A stretch of 38,657 bases of DNA from assembly GCA_016180275.1 (NCBI GenBank), contig JACPBN010000041.1, forward strand, positions 1 to 38,657. The letters run 5' to 3'. The translations under genes and the position numbers were made by a program. Positions 16,780 through 26,404 of the stretch are shown here, piece after piece (the stretch's first letter is position 1; each line of letters starts with the position of its first letter). The notes under the pieces were generated by a model. It worked only from the letters and a program-made list of their open reading frames with translations. It was not told where the DNA came from and did no database searches. The DNA is from Candidatus Woesearchaeota archaeon (lineage in GTDB: Archaea > Nanobdellota > Nanobdellia > Woesearchaeales > UBA10200).

Positions 16780-17499
16780 ATGAACATAATCAGCGTGCCA
16801 ATCTCTGGTGTATCATTAAGTTTTGAATACAAAGCAATCTTTACTGAAATAATTAAGCAGTATTCTTTGCTGGGAGCAAACGAAGACGGCAGAAATGATG
16901 TTGCTGAAATAAGAGAAGTGGATGATGCCAATGAGATAAAGGATTATGTAAAAGACCACACGGTATTTCTTTTTGGTGATGAAAGCTTTACTGCACAGGC
17001 ATTTAGAACATTTGCAGCAAAATATCCCAATGCAGGATTGCTTAGATTTGATTCTAATTTCTCCTCATTGTTACAATTAGTTAGAAATTCTACTCAAATA
17101 TCTACTTCTCCTATAATAAAGCCTAACCAAATAATATTTGCCGCAACCAGAGCATGGAACAGGGAAGAAGCTGATTACATTAGAACGCAGAAGATAAATC
17201 ATTTCGGCATGAAAAAGCTCTTTGAGCTAGGCATAGATGAGGCTACTGATACATTAATGGAAACTGCAAGGAATTATAGCGCATTGTATATTTCAATTGA
17301 TATTAGCTGTTTAGACCCAGCATTTGTTACTTCAGAAAAGAAAGAGCCAGGGGGCTTAACAACAAGAGAGTTACTTTATATGCAGCAAAGATTAAAGTTA
17401 TTAAAGAATCTGAAAATAGTGGATATTGTTGGTTTTACTCCTGAAAGAGATATGGCTACTGCAAAAATTGCAGCGAAGATTATGAAGGAGCTAAGTTAA
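16780..17499 (+). CDS. Arginase/agmatinase (ureohydrolase) family protein, metal ligands degenerate
   Basis: LYISIDISCLDPAFVTSEKKEPGGLTTRELL and VDIVGFTPERD match ureohydrolase C-terminal motifs; GDES and FDSNF replace GGDHS and DAHxD. Confidence 0.75.
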   Translation: MNIISVPISGVSLSFEYKAIFTEIIKQYSLLGANEDGRNDVAEIREVDDANEIKDYVKDHTVFLFGDESFTAQAFRTFAAKYPNAGLLRFDSNFSSLLQLVRNSTQISTSPIIKPNQIIFAATRAWNREEADYIRTQKINHFGMKKLFELGIDEATDTLMETARNYSALYISIDISCLDPAFVTSEKKEPGGLTTRELLYMQQRLKLLKNLKIVDIVGFTPERDMATAKIAAKIMKELS

Positions 17500-18068
17500 A
17501 ACTCCACTTTAACATCCTGCTTCTCAATCTCTGGGACTTTGTACATCTCTCTTGGCTGAGCCAGTCCCATCCTTTTTGCAACCATTACATCAGGGAATGA
17601 TTGTATGCGGATATTGAATTGGTTTACGCTGTCGTTATAAAACTCTCTTCTGTCAGATAATTCATTTTCCAAGCCGGAAATCCTGTTTTGAAGCTGGATA
17701 AAATTTTCATTAGCTTTTAAGTTAGGATAGTTTTCAGAGACAGCGAACAATGTTTTCAATGCGCTACTAATTAAACTGTCTGCAGCTGCTTTCTCGCCCA
17801 TTGACTCTGCATTCATAAATGCAGTTCTAGCTTTAGTCAATGTTACAAGCAATTCTTTCTCGTGCTTAATATAGCCTTTTACCGAGGCAATCAATTTAGG
17901 CAGCTCATCATGCCTTTGCTTTAACAATACATCAATATTTGCCCATGATTTTTCAATGTTATTTTTCAATGAAATTAAACCATTGTAGATAGACACGAAA
18001 TAACCAATAACACCTAAGACCACAAAAACAATAGATACCATTATCACAAATGTCAGACCAAATGCCAT
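17496..18068 (-). CDS. LemA family protein
   Basis: N-terminal TM helix, then YNGLISLKNNIEKSWANIDVLLKQRHDELPKLIASVKGY..E; FPDVMVAKRMG. Confidence 0.9.
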   Translation of the reverse strand: MAFGLTFVIMVSIVFVVLGVIGYFVSIYNGLISLKNNIEKSWANIDVLLKQRHDELPKLIASVKGYIKHEKELLVTLTKARTAFMNAESMGEKAAADSLISSALKTLFAVSENYPNLKANENFIQLQNRISGLENELSDRREFYNDSVNQFNIRIQSFPDVMVAKRMGLAQPREMYKVPEIEKQDVKVEF

Positions 18069-18145
18069 GTTATCACCTTTTTTGGATGTTTTTTATTAAT
18101 TATTATAAGTTTTATTATTTAATATTTAATATGAAATTATTTTGT

Positions 18146-18913
18146 TTAAAATACACCCAAGTATATAAAGATTATTGATAAGCAAACTAAACTTAAGGCT
18201 GCACCGCCAAATAATCCGCCAAATGTTTTCCGCTTTAATTTAGCCACCAGATCTTTTTCATTAGAATCAGAAATGTAATAAATCTGATCACTGCCTTTCT
18301 GTATCATGATATCTGCAGCATTATATATCCCAGTGCCCTCTTCAACAAAAGGATTATCACCTGCAGTACCCATTATGTAAAGCTTGTCTTTTGGCGCAAT
18401 ATAATATTCTAAATACTTTAATGTTCTGCCAGATCCTAAAAAGCCTGCATCAGAGAAATTAATAGACTTAAAAAAAGCCTTCAATAGAAGATTATTCTTA
18501 CTGTTAAGTGTTTGTGATTCAAAATCTAAAGGAATATCAATTTCTGCATCAGCAGGATTAGTTAATACTTGGCCTGTATTGTCTTTTAAGAAGAAATATG
18601 CGCCTTTTTTGCCTGATTTAATTGTCGCCCAGTAGGTTAATCTCTTGCTCCTTCTAAGCTCTTGGATTTCATATTTATAATACACACAATCATGAGCAGA
18701 GAATGGGCTTTTTAACAAATGGCCTTTTGCAGGCACTACTTCACCATAAATCTCTACCAATCCCATAGCCAATGAACGTATCTTTGAAGTAGGCATGTTT
18801 TCAACCATTCTCTTAAGCTTCAGCCATTCAAAGCCCTTGAAAAATAAGTAGATGCCAAAAATGAATCCAAATACACTGTAGATAAGTAAGTCACCTTCAT
18901 CATCACTTGCCAT
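18146..18913 (-). CDS. GIDE-domain-like membrane protein (E3 ubiquitin ligase MUL1-like family) next to LemA
   Basis: Terminal TM helices; MGLVEIYGEVVPAKGHLLKSPFSAHDCVYYKYEIQE. Confidence 0.65.
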   Translation of the reverse strand: MASDDEGDLLIYSVFGFIFGIYLFFKGFEWLKLKRMVENMPTSKIRSLAMGLVEIYGEVVPAKGHLLKSPFSAHDCVYYKYEIQELRRSKRLTYWATIKSGKKGAYFFLKDNTGQVLTNPADAEIDIPLDFESQTLNSKNNLLLKAFFKSINFSDAGFLGSGRTLKYLEYYIAPKDKLYIMGTAGDNPFVEEGTGIYNAADIMIQKGSDQIYYISDSNEKDLVAKLKRKTFGGLFGGAALSLVCLSIIFIYLGVF

Positions 18914-18984
18914 ATTTCAATATTGCAAAATAAAGAAGTATATAAACATATATGATGAATAAAGAGGGTATACTTGTATTGCAC

Positions 18985-19172
18985 AGCAGCTGCCGCCAAT
19001 TTAGTTGGCACTAATCCAAAAACAAAGAGAATGTTGCGACGGGCAATGCAATAAAGCTACGAATCAACTAATGCAACACGCAATGCTTTTCTATTCTCAC
19101 ATTTGCTAAACACAATGTAGAGGAGGAGCAACTCTTCGATAATCAATGCCAGTGCCAACGGCGGCAGCTGCT
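18985..19172 (-). ncRNA. Novel structured RNA, copy B
   Basis: 13-bp terminal stem AGCAGCTGCCGCC/GGCGGCAGCTGCT plus 9-bp GTTGGCACT/AGTGCCAAC. On the minus strand it carries AGTTGCTCCTCCTCTAC, TGTGAGAATAGAAA and GCCCGTCGCAAC. Confidence 0.8.
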
Positions 19173-19235
19173 TAGTAAATGTTTTTTAAATACATACTAC
19201 CAATAATAAAAATGTGCAATAAAAAAAAGGCGTAC

Positions 19236-19403
19236 TTATTTAAGGAAGTATCTTAATAGGGTAACAGCTATGGATATGATAAATACAAGAAATAATAATG
19301 CTATTAATTTCCTAGATGTTTTTTTGAATATCCATTCGATAAATACAATAAACCCTAATTCAGCAAAGATTTCTGCAAAAAATTCTCCTAAAGCACCTAG
19401 CAT
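19236..19403 (-). CDS. Small membrane protein (55 aa)
   Basis: MLGALGEFFAEIFAELGFIVFIEWIFKKTSRKLIALLFLVFIISIAVTLLRYFLK*; absent from the supplied ORF track. Confidence 0.4.
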   Translation of the reverse strand: MLGALGEFFAEIFAELGFIVFIEWIFKKTSRKLIALLFLVFIISIAVTLLRYFLK

Positions 19404-19442
19404 AATAGTTATAAAATAATCTAACTATAAAAATAGTATCAA

Positions 19443-20495
19443 TCAGCTCTCATTCAGCAGCTCAATAAACTTATCAATATCATCTCTTGCCATTGTGACT
19501 CCGCCAGCTTTCTCATGTCCGCCGCCTGTCAAGCCCTCAATTTTGCCATTGAATTCATTCAAGAATGCGCCTGCATCAAAATTAATATGGTCAGGGACGC
19601 GCATGCTTGCAATTATATTTCCATTAAACTTGTTCATGACAAGCAAAGGCTTGTTTTTTAAATGCCTGCTTGCTAAAACTCCCTGTATATTTTTGTCGCA
19701 TTCAATCACTGCATACTGTATTTTTTTAGTATCATGGATCTGAATCGGCATTTCATAGTATTCACGCAGCTGTTTCTTGTAATCCTGCAGCATCTCTGCA
19801 ATTGGATGCAGATTATAGATAAATAATTTTATATCATCTATGCTTTTCATCAGCTCAAATGGCACATTTCCATGCCAGTGCATTCTTTTGCCTGTGTTCA
19901 ATGCAGAAACATATCTTTCAATCTCAAGATAATCCTTGCCTGAACCATAAAATGATTTCTTTTTTTCCATCAGGTTATGGATCCCTTTTTTTGTTTCAAT
20001 TTGCAATAATTCGCCTGCAATAACCTGTAATTCCAGAGGTAAATTATCTGCTTTTCCGCCATCGCCAAAATAGCCTAGCAATGTGAGAAATACCATATAA
20101 GAATTGACTGCAAACTTTGAGCCTTGGAGAATGTCTCTCCATATCAAAAAGCTGCAGCTTTGAGCCTCATGGTCAAACACATGAAACAGAAAATCTTTCA
20201 GCATCGGTGCATTTGGCTGCATTGGATGATGGTCAATATAGATAACTTTTTTTGAATCAAGATTTGCGCTTGGCTTAATATCTGTGCAAATAATTACGTC
20301 TGGATTGCCAGTAATATCTTCTGGCTCAATCCTGAAAACTAAGCCTTTAGAAGTTGTATTTATCTTGCTTGCATTATTTTTCAGCAAATGATATATTATC
20401 GCCCCGGAAGTAATGCCATCTGCATCATAGTGAGTTGCAATGAAAACTTCTTTGCCTTTTGTTAGATCCAGTATTTTTTTTAAGTTAGGATTCAT
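19443..20495 (-). CDS. DHH/DHHA1 phosphoesterase (RecJ-like)
   Basis: IATHYDADGITSGAIIY, VIYIDHHPMQPN, LGYFGDGGKADN, GGGHEKAGG. Confidence 0.88.
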   Translation of the reverse strand: MNPNLKKILDLTKGKEVFIATHYDADGITSGAIIYHLLKNNASKINTTSKGLVFRIEPEDITGNPDVIICTDIKPSANLDSKKVIYIDHHPMQPNAPMLKDFLFHVFDHEAQSCSFLIWRDILQGSKFAVNSYMVFLTLLGYFGDGGKADNLPLELQVIAGELLQIETKKGIHNLMEKKKSFYGSGKDYLEIERYVSALNTGKRMHWHGNVPFELMKSIDDIKLFIYNLHPIAEMLQDYKKQLREYYEMPIQIHDTKKIQYAVIECDKNIQGVLASRHLKNKPLLVMNKFNGNIIASMRVPDHINFDAGAFLNEFNGKIEGLTGGGHEKAGGVTMARDDIDKFIELLNES

Positions 20496-20627
20496 CTAAG
20501 CACCTTATAAGATAAAGAAAAACTAAGGTATTTATAAATTTTGGTATATGAGATTATAATAATTATGAGTGTAGGTGTAATTAAAGACTATTCAATGCCT
20601 AATGCCGACAGAAAGATTTATATAGTT

Positions 20628-20662
20628 ACACATATTTAACTGCATTATGTGTATTAAATGCA
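20628..20662. promoter_or_regulatory. Overlapping inverted repeats in VapBC promoter (candidate operator)
   Basis: ACACATA(20628-34)/TATGTGT(20646-52) and TGCATT(20641-46)/AATGCA(20657-62), just after TTTATATA. Confidence 0.45.
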
Positions 20663-20687
20663 CAATAACTAAATTGGAGGGATCAAT

Positions 20688-20927
20688 ATGCCAACTTTAA
20701 CACTAGCAATATCTGCAGATTTAAAGAACGAGATGGACACCATGCCTGAATTAAACTGGTCAGAGATAGCCAGAGAAGCAATTGCCAAAAAAGCATCTGA
20801 ATTTAAATTATTTAAGGCAATTGTAGCAAAGTCCAAGCTAAAGCAGGAAGATGCTATCGTTATAGGCGAAAAGATCAAGGAAGATATCTATAGAGAGTAC
20901 AAGAAACGCCTGAAAGAGATGAAATAG
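20688..20927 (+). CDS. VapB-like antitoxin
   Basis: 79 aa, ribbon-helix-helix-like LTLAISADLKNEMDTMPELNWSEIAREAIAKKA; directly precedes a PIN gene. Confidence 0.75.
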   Translation: MPTLTLAISADLKNEMDTMPELNWSEIAREAIAKKASEFKLFKAIVAKSKLKQEDAIVIGEKIKEDIYREYKKRLKEMK

Positions 20928-21338
20928 ATGCTGATAGTTGTTGATGTCAACATAGTGATCTCTGCATTAACAGCAGGAAACATAGCTGACCTAATCTTAT
21001 CTGAAAAGCTGGAGCTGATATCTCCTGAGCTGTTGTTTGTAGAGCTGAGAAAACATAAGGAAGAGATAAAGCAAAAGTCTCTTTTTTCTGAGCAGGAATT
21101 TGAGAGAGTGACAAGCATATTAGAAGCAAAGATAAAGATAATCCCTTTAGAAGAATTTGCACATCTCATTTCGCAGGCAGAGCAGTTATTAGGCAAGCAT
21201 GTCAAAGATTCTCCGTATGTTGCACTAGCATTGAAATATAAATGCCCAATCTGGTCATACGAGAAATTATTTAAGAAGCTAGGCAGTGTGGAATGTTTGA
21301 TAACGCAGGAAGTTGCTGAACGAATAAAACAGATATAA
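20928..21338 (+). CDS. PIN-domain toxin (VapC-like)
   Basis: MLIVVDVNIVISALTAGNIADLILS...VKDSPYVALALKYKCPIWSYEK. Confidence 0.82.
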   Translation: MLIVVDVNIVISALTAGNIADLILSEKLELISPELLFVELRKHKEEIKQKSLFSEQEFERVTSILEAKIKIIPLEEFAHLISQAEQLLGKHVKDSPYVALALKYKCPIWSYEKLFKKLGSVECLITQEVAERIKQI

Positions 21339-21375
21339 GATTAATTGATTAGGGTATTTACTAAAAACTTATTAT

Positions 21376-23040
21376 TCAGTGCCTAAAATGCCGCATACCA
21401 GTAAATATCATTGCAATCCCGTGCTTATTAGCTGCGTCAATGACTTCATTATCCCTAATGCTTCCGCCTGGCTGGACAATATATTTTATACCCTGCTCAG
21501 CTGCAATCTCAACAGTATCTGCAAACGGAAAGAATGCATCGCTTGCTAGCACACACTCCCCAAATTTTTGCGCAAATTCCTTCTTAGAAAATTTCATTAA
21601 CTCAAAATTTTCTATTGCTTTTGTTATAGCTAACTTTCTTAGACTATCTACCCTGTTTGGCTGGCCAGCGCCCATACCTACAACCATAAATTTTCCTGGC
21701 GAATATTCATAGCCAAGAACTATGGCATTTGATTTTGTATGCTTACATGCTTTCCAGGCAAATTCTGCAAGAGCGTTTTTTGTTTCAGAAAATTTAGCTT
21801 TAGTAATAAGCTTCCATTCTGAATAATTCTGTGAATCAGTATTTTGTTCTAATATCCCCCCACCAACTGACCTATAAATATTTGAGACTTTAACCCCATT
21901 TGAATCCTTAGCACCAATTGCATCATAATTATCCAGCCCAATTACCTGCAGCAACCTGATATCTTTGCTTTTATTCTTTAAGAATTCAAGCGCATCATCA
22001 TCAAACTCTGGCGCTATTAATGCCTCAACAAATTTGCCTTTCAGAAACTCTGCTGATTTCAGGTCAACTTTTCTTGTGACTGCAATTATGCTTCCAAATG
22101 AGCTGACAGTATCCCCATGCCATGCATGCTCTAATGCTTCTGCAAGCGATTTGCCAGTTGCTAGTCCGCAAGGATTTGTGTGTTTAACTACGCATGCTGC
22201 AACTTCTTTTGAATGTTCTTTAACTGCTTCTAAAGCTGCATCTCCATCCAAATAATTATTGTATGACATTTCTTTGCCGTGTAATTGGATTGAATTGGAG
22301 ATGTTAGGAACCACTATATTGCTTGTATCTGCAACATAGAATATTCCCTGCTGATGAGGATTTTCACCATAACGTAGCTTTCTGCCAGCTATAAATTTCA
22401 TGCGCAGGATTTTTTCTCCATGTAATTTTTCACTCAAGAATTTGTCAATCGCAGAATCATAGTCAGCTGTATGCCTGAAAACTTTTAATGCAAGCTTTTG
22501 CCTTGTTTGTAATGTAGTAGATGGAATTTTATTTGCAGACTTTGATTTTTTCAACTCATCCAATACAGCGCCATAATCATTAGGGCCGATAACAACCGTA
22601 ACATACTTGTAATTCTTAGCAGCTGCCCTTAATATTGTCGGACCGCCAATGTCAATCTGCTCAATTGCTTCGTCTATTTTAACATCTTCAACTTTTTTGC
22701 CTGCATTTAACTGACTAGAAATAAACTGCTGAAATGGATAAAGATTTACAACAACTAAATCAATCATCTCTATTTTATTTTTCTTTGCTTGTTCCATGTG
22801 CTCTTTATTATCACGAATAGCCAGCAAACCGCCGTGAACTTTTGGATGCAAACTCTTTATCCTGCCATCCATCATCTCTGGAAATCCCGTATATTCAGAA
22901 ACATCTTTGACAGAAATCCTGTTCTCTCGCAATAATTTAGCTGTGCCGCCCGTAGAAAGAATTTCATAGCCAAGTTTAACAAGCTCAGATGCAAATTTAA
23001 CAATGCCATCTTTGTTTGACACTGAGATAAGTGCTTTCAT
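21376..23040 (-). CDS. purH: Bifunctional AICAR formyltransferase / IMP cyclohydrolase
   Basis: ALISVSNKDGIVKFA, ILSTGGTAK, FPEMMDGRIKSLHPKVHGGLL, RYGENPHQ, VVKHTNPCG. Confidence 0.93.
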   Translation of the reverse strand: MKALISVSNKDGIVKFASELVKLGYEILSTGGTAKLLRENRISVKDVSEYTGFPEMMDGRIKSLHPKVHGGLLAIRDNKEHMEQAKKNKIEMIDLVVVNLYPFQQFISSQLNAGKKVEDVKIDEAIEQIDIGGPTILRAAAKNYKYVTVVIGPNDYGAVLDELKKSKSANKIPSTTLQTRQKLALKVFRHTADYDSAIDKFLSEKLHGEKILRMKFIAGRKLRYGENPHQQGIFYVADTSNIVVPNISNSIQLHGKEMSYNNYLDGDAALEAVKEHSKEVAACVVKHTNPCGLATGKSLAEALEHAWHGDTVSSFGSIIAVTRKVDLKSAEFLKGKFVEALIAPEFDDDALEFLKNKSKDIRLLQVIGLDNYDAIGAKDSNGVKVSNIYRSVGGGILEQNTDSQNYSEWKLITKAKFSETKNALAEFAWKACKHTKSNAIVLGYEYSPGKFMVVGMGAGQPNRVDSLRKLAITKAIENFELMKFSKKEFAQKFGECVLASDAFFPFADTVEIAAEQGIKYIVQPGGSIRDNEVIDAANKHGIAMIFTGMRHFRH

Positions 23041-23123
23041 AACCCCAAATAGTGATAGGTTATATAAAAAGGTAGTTGGGAATTAATAAATCACAATCTT
23101 TTTTAGTTATATGAACCAAGAAA

Positions 23124-23780
23124 TCAATCCAAAATCCTTACTTTCCGTCCATCAACCTTCAGCCTTCCTTCGCAGAACAACTTAAGCGCTTCAGGCAATG
23201 CTTCATGCTCAATCTTCAAGCCGCGTTCTTTAAAGCTCTCAAATGTATCATCGTCTTTAATTGGATTTACTTTCTGCAGAATTATAGGGCCAGTATCGCA
23301 GCCTTCGTCAACAAAATGCACAGTGCAGCCAGAAACTTTGACACCATATTCCCATGCATCTTCATAGCCATGAATGCCTGGAAAGCTAGGCAATAGTGAT
23401 GGATGGATGTTGATTAGTTTATTCCTATACTTTTCAACAAAATATTTGGAAAGCAGCCTCATAAACCCTGCAAGAACAACTATATCAACAGTGTATTTTT
23501 CTAGCTGCTTAATAATTAGTTTATCATATTCCTCTCGTGATTTTGCCTTCTTTGGGTCAAGGAATATTGCCTGTATCTTGTGTTTTTTTGCTCGTTCTAA
23601 AGCAAATGCATCTGATTTATCACTAATTACAATTGCAACTTTCGCATTAAGATATCCAGAATCTATTTTGTCAATTATTGACTGCATATTTGTGCCGCGG
23701 CCAGATGCCAGCACAGCAATATTAATAATTTTAGAAGAAGAAGATTTATTGTTTTTATTGCTTAATGAAACATTTGCCAT
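23124..23780 (-). CDS. purN: Phosphoribosylglycinamide formyltransferase (formyl-THF dependent)
   Basis: IAVLASGRGTNMQSIID, LAGFMRLLS, NIHPSLLPSFPGIHG, GCTVHFVDEGCDTGPIILQ. Confidence 0.93.
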   Translation of the reverse strand: MANVSLSNKNNKSSSSKIINIAVLASGRGTNMQSIIDKIDSGYLNAKVAIVISDKSDAFALERAKKHKIQAIFLDPKKAKSREEYDKLIIKQLEKYTVDIVVLAGFMRLLSKYFVEKYRNKLINIHPSLLPSFPGIHGYEDAWEYGVKVSGCTVHFVDEGCDTGPIILQKVNPIKDDDTFESFKERGLKIEHEALPEALKLFCEGRLKVDGRKVRILD

Positions 23781-23852
23781 AGCTTATTACCTCTTGTTTT
23801 AGAGCAATTGAGTTGAAGCTATCTTTAAAAATATTTCTGAAAAATTTTGAGT

Positions 23853-24773
23853 TTAGAGTGTAGTTATTGATCTCGACTGAAGAATAAACACTTCCCCATC
23901 CTTGACAGCAAACTCAATGTCCTGCGGCTTTCCATAATGCTTTTCTATTTCAATCCCTTTTTTCGCTATAGTTCTGATTACATCTTCTGAGATGCCTTCA
24001 TACTCTCCCATCTTCTGCTTGATTGCAAATGTTTTTCTGTCTAAAAAATAGCTATTTGGAGTTACCTCGCCAGAAACTACCTGCTCACCTAAGCCAATCG
24101 CTGCCTCAACAAGAATATCCTTCTTATGTATGGGATCAACTGTGAACATCACTCCGGCATACTCTGCCTGAACCATCTCTTGGATGACAACTGCCATGCC
24201 AACATCATGCGGAATCTTCTTTTCTTCGCGATAAAAAATCGCCCGTGGATTAAATAAGCTAGCCCAGCATTTCTTTACTGCTGCCAAGACCTCTTTTTTT
24301 GAAACATTAAGGTAAGTATCCTGCTGCCCTGCAAAGCTCGCAGTCAGCAAATCTTCTGCAGTTGCGCTGCTTCTCACAGCGAATTTAGTAGCTTTTGTCT
24401 GCTGTAAATGTGAATTTATTTCTTTAATTATATGCCCCATGATCTCTTCATCAAGAATTAGCTTTTTAATATTCTCAGCTGCAGTTTCAAGGAGTTTGTA
24501 ATCATTTATATCAACATTCTTGAGCTCATCAATTATCTTCTGCTTTAATTCTTTTATCTCAACAAAATCATAGTAAGCATCTGTAGTCACAACAAATCCA
24601 TAGGGCACGTTATATCCAGAATTGAATAATTCGCCAAGGTTGCAGCCTTTGCCGCCTGCAGTTGAGATGTCTTTCTTGGATATCTGCCTAAAAGAGAGGA
24701 CAAAATCTTTGTTCACTTGCTTATTCTCAAATTTTTTAATGCTCTTTTTTGGTTTAATAGTTTTATTTGCCAT
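23853..24773 (-). CDS. Stand-alone PPDK_N ATP-grasp domain (PEP synthase N-terminal domain only)
   Basis: 306 aa: GGKGCNLGELFNSGYNVPYGFVVTTDAYYDF, FAVRSSATAEDL, FAGQQDTYLNV, ending DIEFAVKDGEVFILQSRSITTL; no swivel domain or barrel. Confidence 0.9.
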   Translation of the reverse strand: MANKTIKPKKSIKKFENKQVNKDFVLSFRQISKKDISTAGGKGCNLGELFNSGYNVPYGFVVTTDAYYDFVEIKELKQKIIDELKNVDINDYKLLETAAENIKKLILDEEIMGHIIKEINSHLQQTKATKFAVRSSATAEDLLTASFAGQQDTYLNVSKKEVLAAVKKCWASLFNPRAIFYREEKKIPHDVGMAVVIQEMVQAEYAGVMFTVDPIHKKDILVEAAIGLGEQVVSGEVTPNSYFLDRKTFAIKQKMGEYEGISEDVIRTIAKKGIEIEKHYGKPQDIEFAVKDGEVFILQSRSITTL

Positions 24774-24991
24774 TATTTATCAAATAACATCTTTAGTATT
24801 TTTTCAACCTTATTTGTAAATAGTAAATACAGCCCTAACAAAAATAACACAAAACCCCAGAATGTTTTAGATTTGGAGGTAGAATACAGCATCATGATTA
24901 TGCCATTGTACATTATGATAGCTGCTAATAGACAGACAACTGCGATTATTATAGAGAATAGTTTTTTCTGTTTTTTTGTATTTTTTGACAT
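24773..24991 (-). CDS. Small two-TM hypothetical protein
   Basis: 72 aa with two hydrophobic segments. Confidence 0.4.
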   Translation of the reverse strand: MSKNTKKQKKLFSIIIAVVCLLAAIIMYNGIIMMLYSTSKSKTFWGFVLFLLGLYLLFTNKVEKILKMLFDK

Positions 24992-25051
24992 TTTAATAAG
25001 ATCCCATAATAAGATAGATATAGTTTTAATGTATCAGCTTATATTTGTTTC

Positions 25052-25252
25052 TTAAAGAATAAGTCTTTTTTTGAGATAACCATAATATTCAGCTTCAGTA
25101 ACACCTTTCACATTTCCAGATTTTACATCTGCTATCCTTTTTTTGACAATTGAATCCTCATCAGAGAGTATTTCATCTACATCATTAATCAAAAGCTCTA
25201 CATCTGTCAATAATTTGCTAAATTTTTGTTTTGGTAAAGTTACTGTTTCCAC
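25052..25252 (-). CDS. RelB-like antitoxin candidate, no adjacent toxin
   Basis: METVTLPKQKFSKLLTDVELLINDVDEILSDEDS; GTG start; resembles the METVLLRKDALNDLL protein at 26662-26802. Confidence 0.4.
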   Translation of the reverse strand: METVTLPKQKFSKLLTDVELLINDVDEILSDEDSIVKKRIADVKSGNVKGVTEAEYYGYLKKRLIL

Positions 25253-25301
25253 GGTAAGTATAAATAAAGTGAGAGATTATATATAATTTACGGTTTTTAA
25301 C

Positions 25302-26282
25302 TCACAGATTCGCCTGGAACGCAGCTGTTGCTATGACATTAAGTATCTCGTCTGCGTTATATCCGCGTCCTCCATTTGTGACTGGCTTGTCCATGCCCCA
25401 TGCAAAGCTTCCAAAAATTTCTATTTTTGCAAGCTGATGTAATAGATGACAGGATATATTTGCAGAGAAGATATCTGGGAAAATCAAGACATTGGCATCT
25501 CCCTGTATTACGCTTCCTGGGCATTTTCTTTTTGCTGAATTAAGGCTGATAGCTGCATCTGCCTGCATCTCACCATCAATAATTAACTCAGGCCTTTTCT
25601 TTTTTACAATAGCAAGCGCTTCCCTTATAGGCTGCAAACATGGATGCTCGCCAGAGCCTTTTGTCGAGTGCGAAAGCAAGGCAACTTTTGGAGTAAATCC
25701 CAATGACTGTGCGCATTCTGCTGCATTCATTGCTATCTGCGCAAGCTCTTCTACGCTAGGCTTAATGCTAAAATCTGTGTCACTCAAGAATATAACCCTA
25801 TCGCCCATCACTATTGCGCTGACACCAGATGCACATACAACATCCTTTCTTTTTCCAATTACCTGAAAAGCAGGCTTCATAAATTCTGCTGTTGTAAACT
25901 TACAGCCGCCAACAACTGCATCTGCCTTACCTAACCTAACATATAACGTACCAAAATAATTTGGATTTTGCATTAATCGTTGGGCTTCTTCCAATCCAAG
26001 ACCTTTGGCTTTTCTTAATTCATATAGCTGTTTAGCATATTTTGAATTTAAGTCATCAAATTTTTTGTAATCAAGAATTTCTATGCCATCCAAAGAAATT
26101 TGCTTATCCTTTGCAATATTTTTTATTATCCTTTCATCTCCCAACAATATGGGTTTTGCTAACTTCTGCGCAACTGCCTTTGAAGCTGCCTCTATTATGC
26201 GATCATCCTCTCCTTCTACAAGCAAGACTCGCTTTAAGTGCTTTCTTGCGCGTTCTTTGATAAGATTTACTAGGTCAACCAT
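25302..26282 (-). CDS. pta: Phosphate acetyltransferase
   Basis: VLLVEGEDDRIIEAASKAV, LSHSTKGSGEH, DGEMQADAAI, PGSVIQGDANVLIFPDIFSANI. Confidence 0.9.
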   Translation of the reverse strand: MVDLVNLIKERARKHLKRVLLVEGEDDRIIEAASKAVAQKLAKPILLGDERIIKNIAKDKQISLDGIEILDYKKFDDLNSKYAKQLYELRKAKGLGLEEAQRLMQNPNYFGTLYVRLGKADAVVGGCKFTTAEFMKPAFQVIGKRKDVVCASGVSAIVMGDRVIFLSDTDFSIKPSVEELAQIAMNAAECAQSLGFTPKVALLSHSTKGSGEHPCLQPIREALAIVKKKRPELIIDGEMQADAAISLNSAKRKCPGSVIQGDANVLIFPDIFSANISCHLLHQLAKIEIFGSFAWGMDKPVTNGGRGYNADEILNVIATAAFQANL

Positions 26283-26404
26283 TTTGATTGGAATTATTGT
26301 CTTTAAGTTATAATATTATTTAAGTTGTATTTTTATATTTAAGTTATAATGCAAGAATATTGTTATCGTTTATATAGTTTTTTGATTATTCTGATTTAAG
26401 GCAA

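Noticed and set aside
23096-23124. PurH/PurN as one disrupted gene
   Set aside because: They are two separate complete enzymes with their own starts and stops.
23853-24773. Full-length PEP synthase gene
   Set aside because: Only the ATP-grasp domain is encoded and it ends in a normal stop; no PEP-binding barrel is found in the downstream ORFs.
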